The position numbers and the translations under genes are program-made. The notes beneath the pieces are model-generated. The model was not told the DNA's origin, ran no database searches, and was given only the letters and a program-made list of their open reading frames with translations. Source: Roseomonas sp. (GTDB lineage: Bacteria; Pseudomonadota; Alphaproteobacteria; Acetobacterales; Acetobacteraceae). From it: 64,000 nt of DNA. Shown piece after piece: positions 17,961-26,171 of this stretch; positions within the stretch are counted from its first letter, which is position 1, and every line of letters begins with the position of its first letter. Location: assembly GCA_031180725.1 (NCBI GenBank), contig JAPSLO010000009.1, forward strand, positions 62,001 to 126,000, read 5' to 3'.

Positions 17961-18776
17961 ATGTCAGGAACCATCAGGCTGGAATTCGGCACCAACGGAC
18001 CCGACGCCATCGTCGCCGACGCCGGCGAGGCGCTCTTCGCCTTCGGCCGCGCTGGCGGCGACACCCTCACGGGTGCCGAACTGTCCGATCTGCTGTTCGG
18101 CAACAGCGGCGACGACAACCTCGCCGGCAATGCCGGCGACGACTTCATCAATGGCGGCCCGGGTGCCGACACGATCAACACCGGCGCGGGCGATGACCTC
18201 ATTCTGGCTGGCGGCGGCGACGACAATGTCGGCGGCATGGCCGACAGCGATACCGTCTTCGGCGGCGATGGCGCCGACACTGTCGCCTGGAACGACCCGA
18301 CGGGCGACCTTGCCTTCGGCGGCGACGGGGACGATCTGCTGCGCGGCGGCGACATCGCGGAGGATACGATCTTCGGCGGCGACGGCAACGACCTGATCCG
18401 GGCCGTCGCCAACCAGGATCTCGAGACTCACGCGCCCGATTTCCTGTCCGGCGATCGGGGCGACGACCAGATCGCCGGCGGCAACAACGACGACACGGTC
18501 GTGGGCGGCGAGGGCAACGATACACTTCAGGGCTTTGGTGGCGCCGACGAGTTCGTCTTCCTCGCCTTCCAGTCGGGCAGCGACGTGGTTACCGATTTCA
18601 GCACCACCGAGGATGTCGTCGTGCTGTTCGGCTTCGGGGACGACTTCGACCCGCTGGCGAATCTCAGCCAGGGAACCTCCGGCACTGTTCTCGACCTCGG
18701 CGAGGCCGGCGAGGTGCTGTTCCTCGGCAAGCTGGTCAATGAGTTCGGAGCCGAGGACTTCATCCTCCGCGGCTGA
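17961..18776 (+). CDS. RTX-type calcium-binding repeat protein
   Basis: This 271-residue acidic protein has an N-terminal stretch of about 35 residues followed by degenerate nonapeptides of the GGxGxDxhx kind (for example GNSGDDNLAG, GGPGADTINTGAGDDLILAG, GGEGNDTLQGFGGADEF). These form a calcium-binding parallel beta-roll. The C-terminal part (residues 190-271) has the VVTDFSTTEDVVVLFGFGDDF pattern common at the end of type I secreted proteins. There is no Sec signal, as expected for type I export, but no ABC exporter or adaptor is in the window. ATG 17961 is chosen over an upstream frame that carries no repeats. No enzymatic domain is present. Confidence 0.8.
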   Translation: MSGTIRLEFGTNGPDAIVADAGEALFAFGRAGGDTLTGAELSDLLFGNSGDDNLAGNAGDDFINGGPGADTINTGAGDDLILAGGGDDNVGGMADSDTVFGGDGADTVAWNDPTGDLAFGGDGDDLLRGGDIAEDTIFGGDGNDLIRAVANQDLETHAPDFLSGDRGDDQIAGGNNDDTVVGGEGNDTLQGFGGADEFVFLAFQSGSDVVTDFSTTEDVVVLFGFGDDFDPLANLSQGTSGTVLDLGEAGEVLFLGKLVNEFGAEDFILRG

Positions 18777-19006
18777 TCAGCCGGTGGGCCGGCAGTCGCC
18801 TGGCCCGACAGGGCAGGGCTTCTGCGGCTGCCGGCCTGACAGGCGGCTGCACGGGCGCCAGATCTTGGCCAGGGCAAGCCGGTTCCGGACGGGCTCCGCG
18901 GGGGTGCCGGACCGCGTGCCGGGCTGCCGCCACAGGCGCGCGCCCCTGCGGGCGGCGCGGTGTTCGGTATCCGTCCGGCCGTCTCGGATTCCGATCGAAC
19001 CGGGGC

Positions 19007-19999
19007 CTACTCCGCTCGGATGCCGGCGCGCTGCACCAGCGCCTTGAAGCGTTCCAGCTCGGCCGCGATCAGGCTGCGGAAGGCCTCCGGGCTACGCGGT
19101 GCGGGCTCGGCGCCTTCCACGGCCAGGCGCTGCGTCATCTCCGGGTCGTTCAGGAAGCCGTTCACCGCGGCATTGATGCGGGCCACCACCTCGGGCGGCG
19201 TCGCGGCGGGCGCCACCAGCCCGTGCCACTGCACCATCTCATAGCCCGGCACGGCCTTCGCCGCCGGCACCACGCCCGGCACCAGCGCGGTGGGTTCCTT
19301 CGAGCTGACGGCAAGGCTGGTCAGGCGGTTGTCGCGCGCGGCGGGCAGCACCACGGGAGCGCCGGCGAAGCTGCACCGCACGCGGCCGGCCAGCAGATCC
19401 GCCAGCATCTGGCCATTGCCGCGATAGGGGACATGTACCAGCTCGATCCCCGCCGCGTCGCAGAAGGACGCCATGGTGACATGAGAGGCCGAGCCATTCC
19501 CTGCGCTGCCATATTCGATGGCGCCGGGCCGTGACTTGGCCAGGGCGACGAAGTCTTCGGTGGTGCTGACGCCCAGCGAGGGATGCGCCACCAGCAGGCA
19601 GGGCAGGGTGGCGACCAGCGCCACGGGCGCGAAGTCCCGCAGCACGTCGTAGGGGTTGTTCGGGTACATCCAGGGGTTCACGGCGAGGGTGCCGACATGC
19701 CCCCACATCAGCAGATGCCCGTCCGCCGGCCCGCGCGCGACCGAGGCCGCGCCCACCGTGCCGCCGGCGCCGCCGCGATTCTCCACGACCACCGGATGGC
19801 CGCCGAGGGCCTGTTGCAGCTTCGCCGCCAATGGCCGCGCCAGCAGGTCGTTCGACCCGCCGGGCGGGAAGGGGACGACGATGGTGATGGGCCGGCTGGG
19901 CCAGCCGCCCTGTGCCCCCTGGCCCAGCGCCGGGGCGGCGAGGGGCAGGGGCAGGGCAAGCGTGGCGAGGCCACGGCCGAGGCTGCGGCGGCGGATCAT
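19007..19999 (-). CDS. Bug/TctC family receptor
   Basis: This 330-residue protein has a signal peptide beginning MIRRRSLGRGLATLALPLPL. Family features include ITIVVPFPPGGSNDLLARPL, VVENRGGAGGTVGAASVA, YGSAGNGSASHVTMASF and LVHVPYRGNGQMLADLL. It stands alone, converges on the RTX gene 230 bases away and has a long 5' region. Ligand unknown. Confidence 0.92.
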   Translation of the reverse strand: MIRRRSLGRGLATLALPLPLAAPALGQGAQGGWPSRPITIVVPFPPGGSNDLLARPLAAKLQQALGGHPVVVENRGGAGGTVGAASVARGPADGHLLMWGHVGTLAVNPWMYPNNPYDVLRDFAPVALVATLPCLLVAHPSLGVSTTEDFVALAKSRPGAIEYGSAGNGSASHVTMASFCDAAGIELVHVPYRGNGQMLADLLAGRVRCSFAGAPVVLPAARDNRLTSLAVSSKEPTALVPGVVPAAKAVPGYEMVQWHGLVAPAATPPEVVARINAAVNGFLNDPEMTQRLAVEGAEPAPRSPEAFRSLIAAELERFKALVQRAGIRAE

Positions 20000-20652
20000 G
20001 GACGTACTCCTGTGGCTTATCCTCGCAGGCTGCCGGTGGGACGGGACTTCGGCAAGGCAGTTGCGCCAGCGATCCTGCTTCTTCCCTCCGCGCCGCGGGG
20101 GGGACGAGCCAGCGCCGAGCAGTGCCTGTCACTTGATCCGAAAGCCCGCCGGCCGGCGACGGAGGGGCGCAAGGCCGGCCGGGTCGTCGGATGATCCTGG
20201 GCCATGGGGGAGTAAGGCAAAAGCGCGCATGCATCGCGAAGCCACTCGGACGGCCAGGGGACCGGATGCGGCCCTTGGGGGCACATGGGCCGTCCTGCAT
20301 CGACCCGCTTCGGTCTTCCTCTCCATTCCGCTGGCAACCCAGCTTCGGTTCGGGTTAGCATAGGAATATGTGCCGAAGCCCCACCGCGCGTCGCGCTGCG
20401 CCATCTCCCGCCAGCCCTTCCGGTCGGCGGGACTGCGGCGCGCCGAGCTATGCGCCCCGCGGCCGGGATGGCGAATTCCTCGGGAAACTGTGTGTCACAC
20501 AGCCCCGCAGGCATTTGTCCGAACCCGACGCCCGCTACAACCGCGGGAGGCATTTGTCCGAGCCGACCGCCCTGCGCAGCCAGCCGGCACATTTGTCCGA
20601 ATTCGGCACGGCGCACCCGCGCCGCGCGAATGCGTTCGGACCCGCCGCCCGC
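20000..20652. other. 653-base gap upstream of a Bug gene, with tandem motif
   Basis: No convincing coding region is visible. The left part should contain the promoter of the leftward Bug gene. The right part contains the three-copy CATTTGTCCGA array described separately. Everything else appears to be ordinary GC-rich spacer. Confidence 0.5.
20512..20600. repeat. Three CATTTGTCCGA copies at exact 39-base intervals
   Basis: CATTTGTCCGA occurs at 20512-20522, 20551-20561 and 20590-20600. The 28-base spacers between copies share no obvious sequence. Read on the minus strand the unit is TCGGACAAATG. The array lies just downstream of the leftward GST gene's stop. Equal phasing suggests either a repeated protein-binding site or the multi-repeat end of a lost insertion sequence. 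Confidence 0.7.
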
Positions 20653-21303
20653 CTATTCCGCGTCGGGCTGCGATTCCGGCGCGGCGCGCCGAAAAGCCGG
20701 CAGCACCTGGCAGGCGGCCTCCACTGCCAGCACGCGCGGGAAGGGCGAGAGGTCCAGGCCAAAGCGGCGCGCATTGGACAGCTGCGGCACCAGGCAGATA
20801 TCGGCCAGCCCCGGCTCGTCGCCATGGCAGAAGCGGCCGCTCTCGGGCTCCGCCAGCCGCGCCTCCACCGCCGTCAGGCCCAGCGTGATCCAGTGTCGCG
20901 CCCAGGCATCCACCGCCGCCTGCTCCTGGCCGAGTTGGCGCTTCACATATTGCAGCACGCGCAGGTTCTGGATCGGGTGGGTGTCGCAGGCGATGATCTG
21001 CGCCAGGGAACGTACCCGGGCGCGGCCCCAGGCATCGGCGGGCAGCAGCTTCGGGCCCGGCTGCGTCTCCTCAAGCCATTCGATGATGGCCAGCGACTGC
21101 GTCAGCGCGCCCTGGCCGGCTACCTCCAGCGCCGGCACCAGCCCCTGCGGGTTCAGCGCCAGGAAATCGGGTGCGGATTGCTCGCCCTTGCGCAGATGCC
21201 GGAAGACCTGGCCGAAGGCGATGCCCTTCATCTCCAGCGCGATGCGCACGCGCCAGGCGGCGCTCGACCGGAAGTACCCATGCAATGTCAGCGCCTTGCC
21301 CAT
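20653..21303 (-). CDS. Maleylacetoacetate isomerase-like glutathione S-transferase
   Basis: This 216-residue zeta-class GST has the diagnostic glutathione-site motif SSAAWRVRIALEMKG near residues 11-25. It also has NPQGLVPALEV and SLAIIEWLEE in the thioredoxin domain and a helical C-terminal domain (CDTHPIQNLRVLQYVKRQLG). Zeta enzymes isomerise maleylacetoacetate to fumarylacetoacetate in tyrosine and homogentisate breakdown. The ATG at 21303 (MGKALTLHGY) is preferred to an upstream in-frame start. No fumarylacetoacetase or homogentisate gene is adjacent, so the exact substrate is open. Confidence 0.85.
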   Translation of the reverse strand: MGKALTLHGYFRSSAAWRVRIALEMKGIAFGQVFRHLRKGEQSAPDFLALNPQGLVPALEVAGQGALTQSLAIIEWLEETQPGPKLLPADAWGRARVRSLAQIIACDTHPIQNLRVLQYVKRQLGQEQAAVDAWARHWITLGLTAVEARLAEPESGRFCHGDEPGLADICLVPQLSNARRFGLDLSPFPRVLAVEAACQVLPAFRRAAPESQPDAE

Positions 21304-21416
21304 GCCGCCTCCTCCCGGAACTCGCGCGGCATTGCGCCGGCGAGCCGCCATGGCTGTCAACCTCGCCGGTCGGCTGTTAGGTTGCGCGGGTCCGCCCGAC
21401 CGGAGAGATGATGGCC

Positions 21417-22361
21417 ATGGCCAAGATGCGCATCGAGGGCTCCTTCGTCGCCCTGATCACCCCCTTCAACGCCGATGGCAGCGTGGATTTCGGCGCCTTC
21501 CGCACGCTGCTGGACTGGCACGCGAAGAACGGCACCTCCGCCGTGCTCATCATGGGATCGACCGGTGAGGTCTCCATGCTGACGCCGGAGGAGCGGCGGG
21601 AGATCGTGGAGAAGACGGCGGCCATGAAGGATGGCCGCATGAATTTCTTCTACGGCTGCACGGGGCCGTCCACCGCCGCCACCATCGGCTACCTGAAGCA
21701 TGCCAAGGCCGCCGGCGCCGACGGCGCCATCCTGGCCGCGCCCGCCTATATCTGCGCGCCGGAGGACGACATCGAAGCCTACTTCGCCGAATGCGCCGAT
21801 GCGGTGGAACTGCCGATCGGCATCTACAACAACCCGCCGCGCGTGAAGTCCGACCTGCACTGGGACCATCTGCTGCGGCTGATGAAGCATCCGAACATCG
21901 TGGTGCTGAAGGAAAGCACCACGCGCGTCGGCCAGGTGGCGCAGGTGCTGGCGGCGCAGCCCGACGCGGCCGTGATGTGCTGCGACAGCCCGAATCTGGG
22001 CCTGGTGGTTCCCACCATGTCGCTCGGCGGCCATGGCACGGCCAACATGACGGGCAACCTCGACCCGGCCGGCGTCGCGAAGCTTTCCACGCCCTGGAAG
22101 GACCCGGCGCAATCCGTGGTGTTCCGCGAAACCTATCTGCGCCTGCTGCCGCTGCTGCACTTCACCTACAGCGCCATCAACCCGGTGGCGGTGAAGAGCC
22201 TGATGCAGGCGGTCGGCCTGCCCGCCGGCGATCTGCGCCGCCCGCTGACCGGTCTGAAGCCCGACCATCTGGCCAAGGGAGTCGAGATCGTGCGCGCCCT
22301 GGGGCTGGATGCGCAGTATGGCTGGAAGCTGCCGCCCGCCCTGAAGCTGGCGGCGGAATAG
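21417..22361 (+). CDS. Dihydrodipicolinate synthase / N-acetylneuraminate lyase family protein
   Basis: This roughly 314-residue class I aldolase TIM barrel shows GSFVALITPFNADGSVDF, the GSTGE substrate-binding loop (GTTGE in DapA), the catalytic Tyr in PIGIYNNPPR, and the Schiff-base Lys in IVVLKEST. DapA makes tetrahydrodipicolinate, but many paralogues are lyases for sugar acids or aromatic aldol substrates. ATGs at 21408, 21411 and 21417 are all in frame. GGAGAG at 21402-21407 touches the first, so a later ATG has better spacing. It diverges from the GST gene by about 110 bases. Confidence 0.85.
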   Translation: MAKMRIEGSFVALITPFNADGSVDFGAFRTLLDWHAKNGTSAVLIMGSTGEVSMLTPEERREIVEKTAAMKDGRMNFFYGCTGPSTAATIGYLKHAKAAGADGAILAAPAYICAPEDDIEAYFAECADAVELPIGIYNNPPRVKSDLHWDHLLRLMKHPNIVVLKESTTRVGQVAQVLAAQPDAAVMCCDSPNLGLVVPTMSLGGHGTANMTGNLDPAGVAKLSTPWKDPAQSVVFRETYLRLLPLLHFTYSAINPVAVKSLMQAVGLPAGDLRRPLTGLKPDHLAKGVEIVRALGLDAQYGWKLPPALKLAAE

Positions 22362-22394
22362 CGCGCTTCGGCGCGGATCCTGCCGGCCGGCCTC

Positions 22395-22679
22395 TCAGAT
22401 GAACTGCCCGCGCAGGAAGCCCAGCGCGGGCAGGGGGCTCCACTTCTTCGGCAGGTCCGCCCGGCGGATCGGCGCCACGCTGTAATGCGGCACCGGCTGG
22501 CGGGCGCGGCGCAGGAAATCCTCATAGGCGGAGACCTGCTGGGCCCGCCAGGCCCGGTCCTCCAGCGCATCCGTGCGGGAACGGTACACATTTGCCACGC
22601 GGCTTCGCTTGCCGGCCGTGGCGATCACGGCCCAGAGCGTGTCGTCGTCCCCACCGCGCAGGCTGACGAGGCTTGTCAC
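22395..22679 (-). CDS. Small conserved-looking hypothetical protein
   Basis: This 94-residue product starts at GTG 22679 (VTSLVSLRGGDDDTLWAVIA) and is basic in the middle, with a C-terminal PLPALGFLRGQF. Codons keep the strong G/C third-position bias of real genes here. It is read leftward, back to back with the GST gene at 22778. No known domain is recognised. It is soluble, with no signal peptide or membrane span. Confidence 0.55.
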   Translation of the reverse strand: MTSLVSLRGGDDDTLWAVIATAGKRSRVANVYRSRTDALEDRAWRAQQVSAYEDFLRRARQPVPHYSVAPIRRADLPKKWSPLPALGFLRGQFI

Positions 22680-22777
22680 ACCCCCATGGATCGCAAACCG
22701 GCCGGGGGGTGGTCAAGCGGCGCGTGCCGGCCCAGCCTCTTCATCCGCAAGGCCCAGCGGGGTCGGGAGAGAGGCGG

Positions 22778-23407
22778 ATGATCGATTTCTACACCTGGAA
22801 CACGCCGAACGGCCGCAAGATCAGCGTCGCGCTGGAGGAAATGGGGCTGCCCTACCGGGTGCGGGTGGTGGACATCACGAAGAACCAGCAATTCGAGCCC
22901 GACTTCCTGAAGATCTCGCCCAACAACCGCATCCCCGCCATCGTGGACCCGGAGGGGCCGGACGGCGCCCCGATCAGCGTCTTCGAATCCGGGGCGATCC
23001 TGCTCTACCTCGGTGCCAAGACCGGCCGCTTCCTGGGCGAGACTCCGCGCGAGAAGGTGGCGGTGACGGAATGGCTGATGTGGCAGATGGGCGGCTTCGG
23101 CCCAATGCCCGGCCAGGTGCACCATTTCCTGATGCAGCCGGAGGGTCCGGCCCGCGACTACGGCTTCCGCCGCTACCATACCGAGACGAAGCGCCTGTAT
23201 GGCGTGCTGGAGAAGCGCCTGGCCGGCCGGGACTTCGTGGCGACCGAGAGCGGGCCGAGCATCGCCGATTTCGCCATCCTGGGCTGGGCCTGGCGGCATG
23301 AGCGCCACCAGGTGCCCTTTGACGACCTGCCGAACGTCGGCGCCTGGTACGACCGCATGATGGCGCGCCCGGCGGTGAAGCGAGGTTTCGAGGTCCCCCT
23401 TTCCTGA
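22778..23407 (+). CDS. Glutathione S-transferase (YfcG/Ure2p-like)
   Basis: This 209-residue GST begins MIDFYTWNTPNGRKISVALE, in which the TxNGxK motif identifies the nu-class/YfcG group with disulfide-bond oxidoreductase activity. LKISPNNRIPAIVDPEG and VFESGAILLYLGAKTG form the glutathione site. The C-terminal domain has FGPMPGQVHHF and PSIADFAILGWAW, both typical of YfcG. The in-frame ATG at 22778 follows GAGAGGCGG and is preferred to 22673. The tRNA gene follows 110 bases downstream. Confidence 0.92.
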   Translation: MIDFYTWNTPNGRKISVALEEMGLPYRVRVVDITKNQQFEPDFLKISPNNRIPAIVDPEGPDGAPISVFESGAILLYLGAKTGRFLGETPREKVAVTEWLMWQMGGFGPMPGQVHHFLMQPEGPARDYGFRRYHTETKRLYGVLEKRLAGRDFVATESGPSIADFAILGWAWRHERHQVPFDDLPNVGAWYDRMMARPAVKRGFEVPLS

Positions 23408-23517
23408 GGGAAGGAGCAACGGCGGCGCAGGTGAGGGTTGTCGGGGGGGAGCGGGGCGGCTAGAAGCAGCCGGGCATACGTCGTGCAACTTCAGCGCAGC
23501 ATGCTGTGCACCCGTGC

Positions 23518-23611
23518 GGAGGGGTGGCCGAGCGGCTGAAGGCGACGGTTTGCTAAACCGTTATAGGGGCTTAAACCTCTATCGTGGGTTCGAATCCCAT
23601 CCCCTCCGCCA
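23518..23611 (+). tRNA. tRNA-Ser (anticodon GCT)
   Basis: A complete class II tRNA. The acceptor stem GGAGGGG pairs with CCCCTCC, and the anticodon stem ACGGT/ACCGT encloses the loop TTGCTAA with anticodon GCT. A long variable arm (about 23563-23583) and a T arm GTGGG-TTCGAAT-CCCAT follow. The terminal CCA is encoded at 23609-23611. It reads AGC/AGT serine codons. Its last 14 bases recur at 26824, so it appears to have served as an integration site. Confidence 0.97.
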
Positions 23612-23995
23612 CTGCGCCATCCCAGGCCGTCGCAGGTTGTCTCTGAATCCGCAGATTTCTGCGGGTTTGCGGCGACGTCCCATCCCAGGTCGTTTCAGTT
23701 TGAGAGTAATATATGGGAAAGCAGATGTATCGATGCCACATGCGGCGGTAGATATTGCAATGCTGTGCTAATTTCTTGAACAAATTTGCTATCGCTGAAA
23801 GTATAATTCGAGAAAAGAACTCCGCCGACCATACATAAGGATGAGGAGATTGCGGGTCTGGTGGGGGCTGGCCTAAGCCAGTGCGAATTTTGGTATAGCG
23901 GCGTGTGGACGGCCGAGAGTGCCTTACGGACGCTGATGGCTTCGGCGGACGCCCACCTCTGCATACCCAGGGTGCCGCTGATGCCCAATGATGCC
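23612..23995. other. AT-richer stretch after tRNA-Ser
   Basis: Base composition drops sharply here compared with flanking DNA (for example TTGAGAGTAATATATGGG near 23700). Short frames exist on both strands, but none has convincing codon bias, a start signal or family features. It looks like the left end of an integrated element that has lost its integrase. Confidence 0.5.
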
Positions 23996-24277
23996 TTACC
24001 GGCGCCGCGCGAGTCCGGGGAGAGTCGACAACTCAGCCGGGAGCCAGGCGGCGCTTTCGGGCCCGGCGCCGTCCTCCGGGCCCAGCAACTCCACGATCGG
24101 CGGGTAGGGTGCGTGTGCCATCCATCTGTGGCTCCGACACGGGCCAGGAAGGCCATTAGCTTCCGGGTGCAGATCGCCTCTGTCGGCGCCCCTCCTCAGG
24201 AAGTACAGGCGCAGTGACCCGAATCTGGTCGGTTCGAGGATTTTCAGACCACTCGCGAAGGTGAGAGAGAACTGCAA
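23996..24277 (-). CDS. Hypothetical protein, doubtful
   Basis: This 93-residue frame opens at TTG 24277. Its second half (MAHAPYPPIVELLGPEDGAG onward) shows strong G/C third-position bias, and the first half much less, so the true start may be the internal ATG near 24121. No domain is recognised. It sits inside the putative tRNA-linked island, upstream of no obvious partner. Confidence 0.3.
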   Translation of the reverse strand: MQFSLTFASGLKILEPTRFGSLRLYFLRRGADRGDLHPEANGLPGPCRSHRWMAHAPYPPIVELLGPEDGAGPESAAWLPAELSTLPGLARRR

Positions 24278-24342
24278 ATGGGGAGGACTAGAGTGCTTGG
24301 AGGGGCGACGCAGAAGTCAGCCCCGCCAGGGAGGCCTCTACT

Positions 24343-24690
24343 ATGAGCCCAATAATATTCCAGCTTCGGCTGCCTTTGCGGATCTTGGGCCATTGCTCGC
24401 GGTTCGTGTTCGGCCATCCGGTCCCCTTCGTTGCCGTCTTTGCCGCGCTTGCCGCGCTGTTTTCCTATATGTCCACGATACAGCTCCCATCGGATGTGCA
24501 AGCTAGCCCCGCGGACAGTGCGCAGCGGATCGTCATGATGTTTCCAGCTGCCGGTGCCTGGGCCGCGGTCTGCGCGATGCTTTGCGGCACTTTGTTGATG
24601 TGGATTGGCGAGCACCGCGACAAGCCGATTACGACCTGGACTGCGGCGCCGTCGATTTGGGCGAAGCCGGCCGTGGGCAATGCCGCCTAG
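24343..24690 (+). CDS. Small hypothetical membrane protein
   Basis: This 115-residue product has two hydrophobic segments, FPVAVFAALAALFSYM-like at residues 27-46 and AAGAWAAVCAMLCGTLLMWI at about 68-87, joined by a short polar loop. The start ATG is well supported by AGGGAGG eight bases upstream. Third-position G/C bias is weaker than in flanking chromosomal genes, which fits foreign origin. No family is recognised. Confidence 0.55.
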   Translation: MSPIIFQLRLPLRILGHCSRFVFGHPVPFVAVFAALAALFSYMSTIQLPSDVQASPADSAQRIVMMFPAAGAWAAVCAMLCGTLLMWIGEHRDKPITTWTAAPSIWAKPAVGNAA

Positions 24691-24733
24691 TGCAGCAGGC
24701 GTTTCACTCACCGATGGTCCAGTGACTCAGGAA

Positions 24734-24847
24734 ATGAGCATCACCGTGCCGTTTCAAGAAATCCTGGACCATCTCGCTCGTCGCTTCGGTTTTGCGGCGG
24801 CTGAGTTCGGGGAGGAGCCTGCTGATAACGACGAGAACGCTGACTAG
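24734..24847 (+). CDS. Possible small acidic protein
   Basis: A 37-residue frame starts at ATG 24734 behind CAGGAA and reads MSITVPFQEILDHLARRFGF before an acidic tail. A longer version could begin at ATG 24680, overlapping the preceding gene. It is too short for codon statistics to settle. No similarity is recognised. Confidence 0.3.
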   Translation: MSITVPFQEILDHLARRFGFAAAEFGEEPADNDENAD

Positions 24848-24902
24848 TCCGTCTTCGGATGTGCTGAATGGCCGAGCAAGATGAGCGATCCACAAGCCAC
24901 GC

Positions 24903-25135
24903 TCACCCCAGCCGCTTTGCCTTCCGCCACGCCGCCTCGGCCGACGCTGCATCGGGGATCCTGCCGTTCACCCGCAAGCCTGCCCTGGCAAAACGGGTCG
25001 CCGCCTCGGTCCAGTCCCCTCGGCCAACAGGGCCTCGAACTCGGCCCGGTGCTCGCGCATCCCTCGCATCAGGTCGGAGCGGCGCAGCTCCTCTTTGAGC
25101 GTCTGGCGCAGCTTCGCGTGCAGGAGGGCGGGCAT
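24903..25135 (-). pseudogene. Frameshifted small helical protein
   Basis: Read leftward from ATG 25135, a strongly biased frame gives MPALLHAKLRQTLKEELRRS and continues to EFEALLAEG near 25018. After that the bias moves to another frame giving WTEAATRFARAGLRVNGRIP and ending AEAAWRKAKRLG at TGA 24903-24905. Restoring one base in the GGGG run near 25017 would yield a single 77-residue helical, basic protein. Either the gene is decayed or the assembly has an indel. No family is recognised. Confidence 0.6.
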
Positions 25136-25262
25136 GGCACTGGAACGCCGTTCGGACTTGCCGAGATCCGCTGCCTCTACCCGGGCATTTCAGTGATGGC
25201 CGCTACTGCCGTGCACACCGAAGGTGGGCATGGCGAAGGGCGTGAATCGCCGGGCCAAGACC

Positions 25263-25309
25263 TCTAGACCAGAGTAGCCCGGACACAGTCAGGGCTACTC
25301 TGGTCTAGA
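25263..25309. terminator. Perfect 18-base inverted repeat at the panC 3' end
   Basis: The arm TCTAGACCAGAGTAGCCC at 25263-25280 is exactly complementary to 25292-25309 across an 11-base loop. The panC stop codon (25305-25307) lies inside the right arm. It could serve as a bidirectional transcription terminator, but no T-run follows on either side. A mobile-element end is an alternative. Confidence 0.55.
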
Positions 25310-26171
25310 CTGAAAGGTTGTCCAGCAGCCGCACGGTGCCGAGCCGTGCGGCGACAATCAGTCGCGCTGTGCCGTCTCCCCGCGCGGCCTCCAGCTCCTG
25401 CAGAGTCTCGCCTTCGACCAGGGCGAGGTAGTCGGGCACCAGCCCGCCCTGCCGCAGCCGAGCCTCCGCGGCTTGGAGCATCGGTGCGGCCGCCACACCT
25501 GCACGCAGCGCCGCCGCCACTTCCCGTAGCGTCGCCGGCAGAAGCGCGGCCGCTGCGCGCTCGGCGGGCGAGAGGAAGCGGTTGCGCGAGGACATGGCAA
25601 GGCCGTCAGGCTCGCGCATCGTCGGCCCGCGCAGGATGCGCAGCGGGATGTCGAGGTCGCGCACCATGCGGCGGATGACGGCGAGCTGCTGCCAGTCCTT
25701 CTCGCCAAACACCGCGACATCGGCGCCGGTCTGCAGGAAGAGCTTGGCGCAGACCGTCGCAACGCCACGGAAATGGCCCGGCCGCTGCACACCCTCCCAT
25801 GGCGCGGAGAGGCCGGCGACCTCCACCGTCGTCGCGCTGCCGGGCGGGTACATCACCTCCGGCGTCGGCAGCCAGGCGAGGTCGCAGCCCGCGGCGCGCA
25901 GCGCGGCGAGATCGCCCTCCTCGTCGCGCGGATAGCGCGCCAGATCCTCGGATGCGCCGAACTGCAGCGGGTTGACGAAGATCGAGACGACCACGGCCTC
26001 AGCCGCCTGCCGCGCCAGCGCGATGAGCGAGAGATGGCCGTCATGCAGCGCGCCCATGGTCGGCACCAGCGCGACGGAGGCCGCGCGTCGCCGCAATGCC
26101 GCGATCTCCCGCCGCAGCGCCGGCAGGTCGCGTGCAATGGCCATGGAGAGTGCTGCAGGTGCGGTCGTCAT
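25305..26171 (-). CDS. panC: Pantoate--beta-alanine ligase (pantothenate synthetase)
   Basis: This roughly 288-residue enzyme condenses pantoate with beta-alanine using ATP, the last step of pantothenate synthesis in the cytoplasm. Family motifs are all present: VALVPTMGALHDGHLSLI (with the HDGH adenylation signature), SIFVNPLQFGASEDLARYPR, FGEKDWQQLAVIRRMVRDL, and GLAMSSRNRFLSPAER. The length is normal. ATG 26171 is preferred to 26177. It stands alone, without panB or panD, between the two copies of the tRNA-Ser end, so it may be cargo of an integrated element. Confidence 0.95.
   Translation of the reverse strand: MTTAPAALSMAIARDLPALRREIAALRRRAASVALVPTMGALHDGHLSLIALARQAAEAVVVSIFVNPLQFGASEDLARYPRDEEGDLAALRAAGCDLAWLPTPEVMYPPGSATTVEVAGLSAPWEGVQRPGHFRGVATVCAKLFLQTGADVAVFGEKDWQQLAVIRRMVRDLDIPLRILRGPTMREPDGLAMSSRNRFLSPAERAAAALLPATLREVAAALRAGVAAAPMLQAAEARLRQGGLVPDYLALVEGETLQELEAARGDGTARLIVAARLGTVRLLDNLSV

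Noticed and set aside
18060-18540. Tandem short DNA repeats that could suggest a CRISPR or satellite array
   Set aside because: They are codons of RTX nonapeptides (GGxGxDxhx); spacing and sequence follow the protein repeat, and no conserved repeat/spacer structure exists.
24881-25267. 128-codon rightward frame in the island
   Set aside because: It lies opposite the biased leftward frames of the frameshifted helical protein and has poor codon bias itself.
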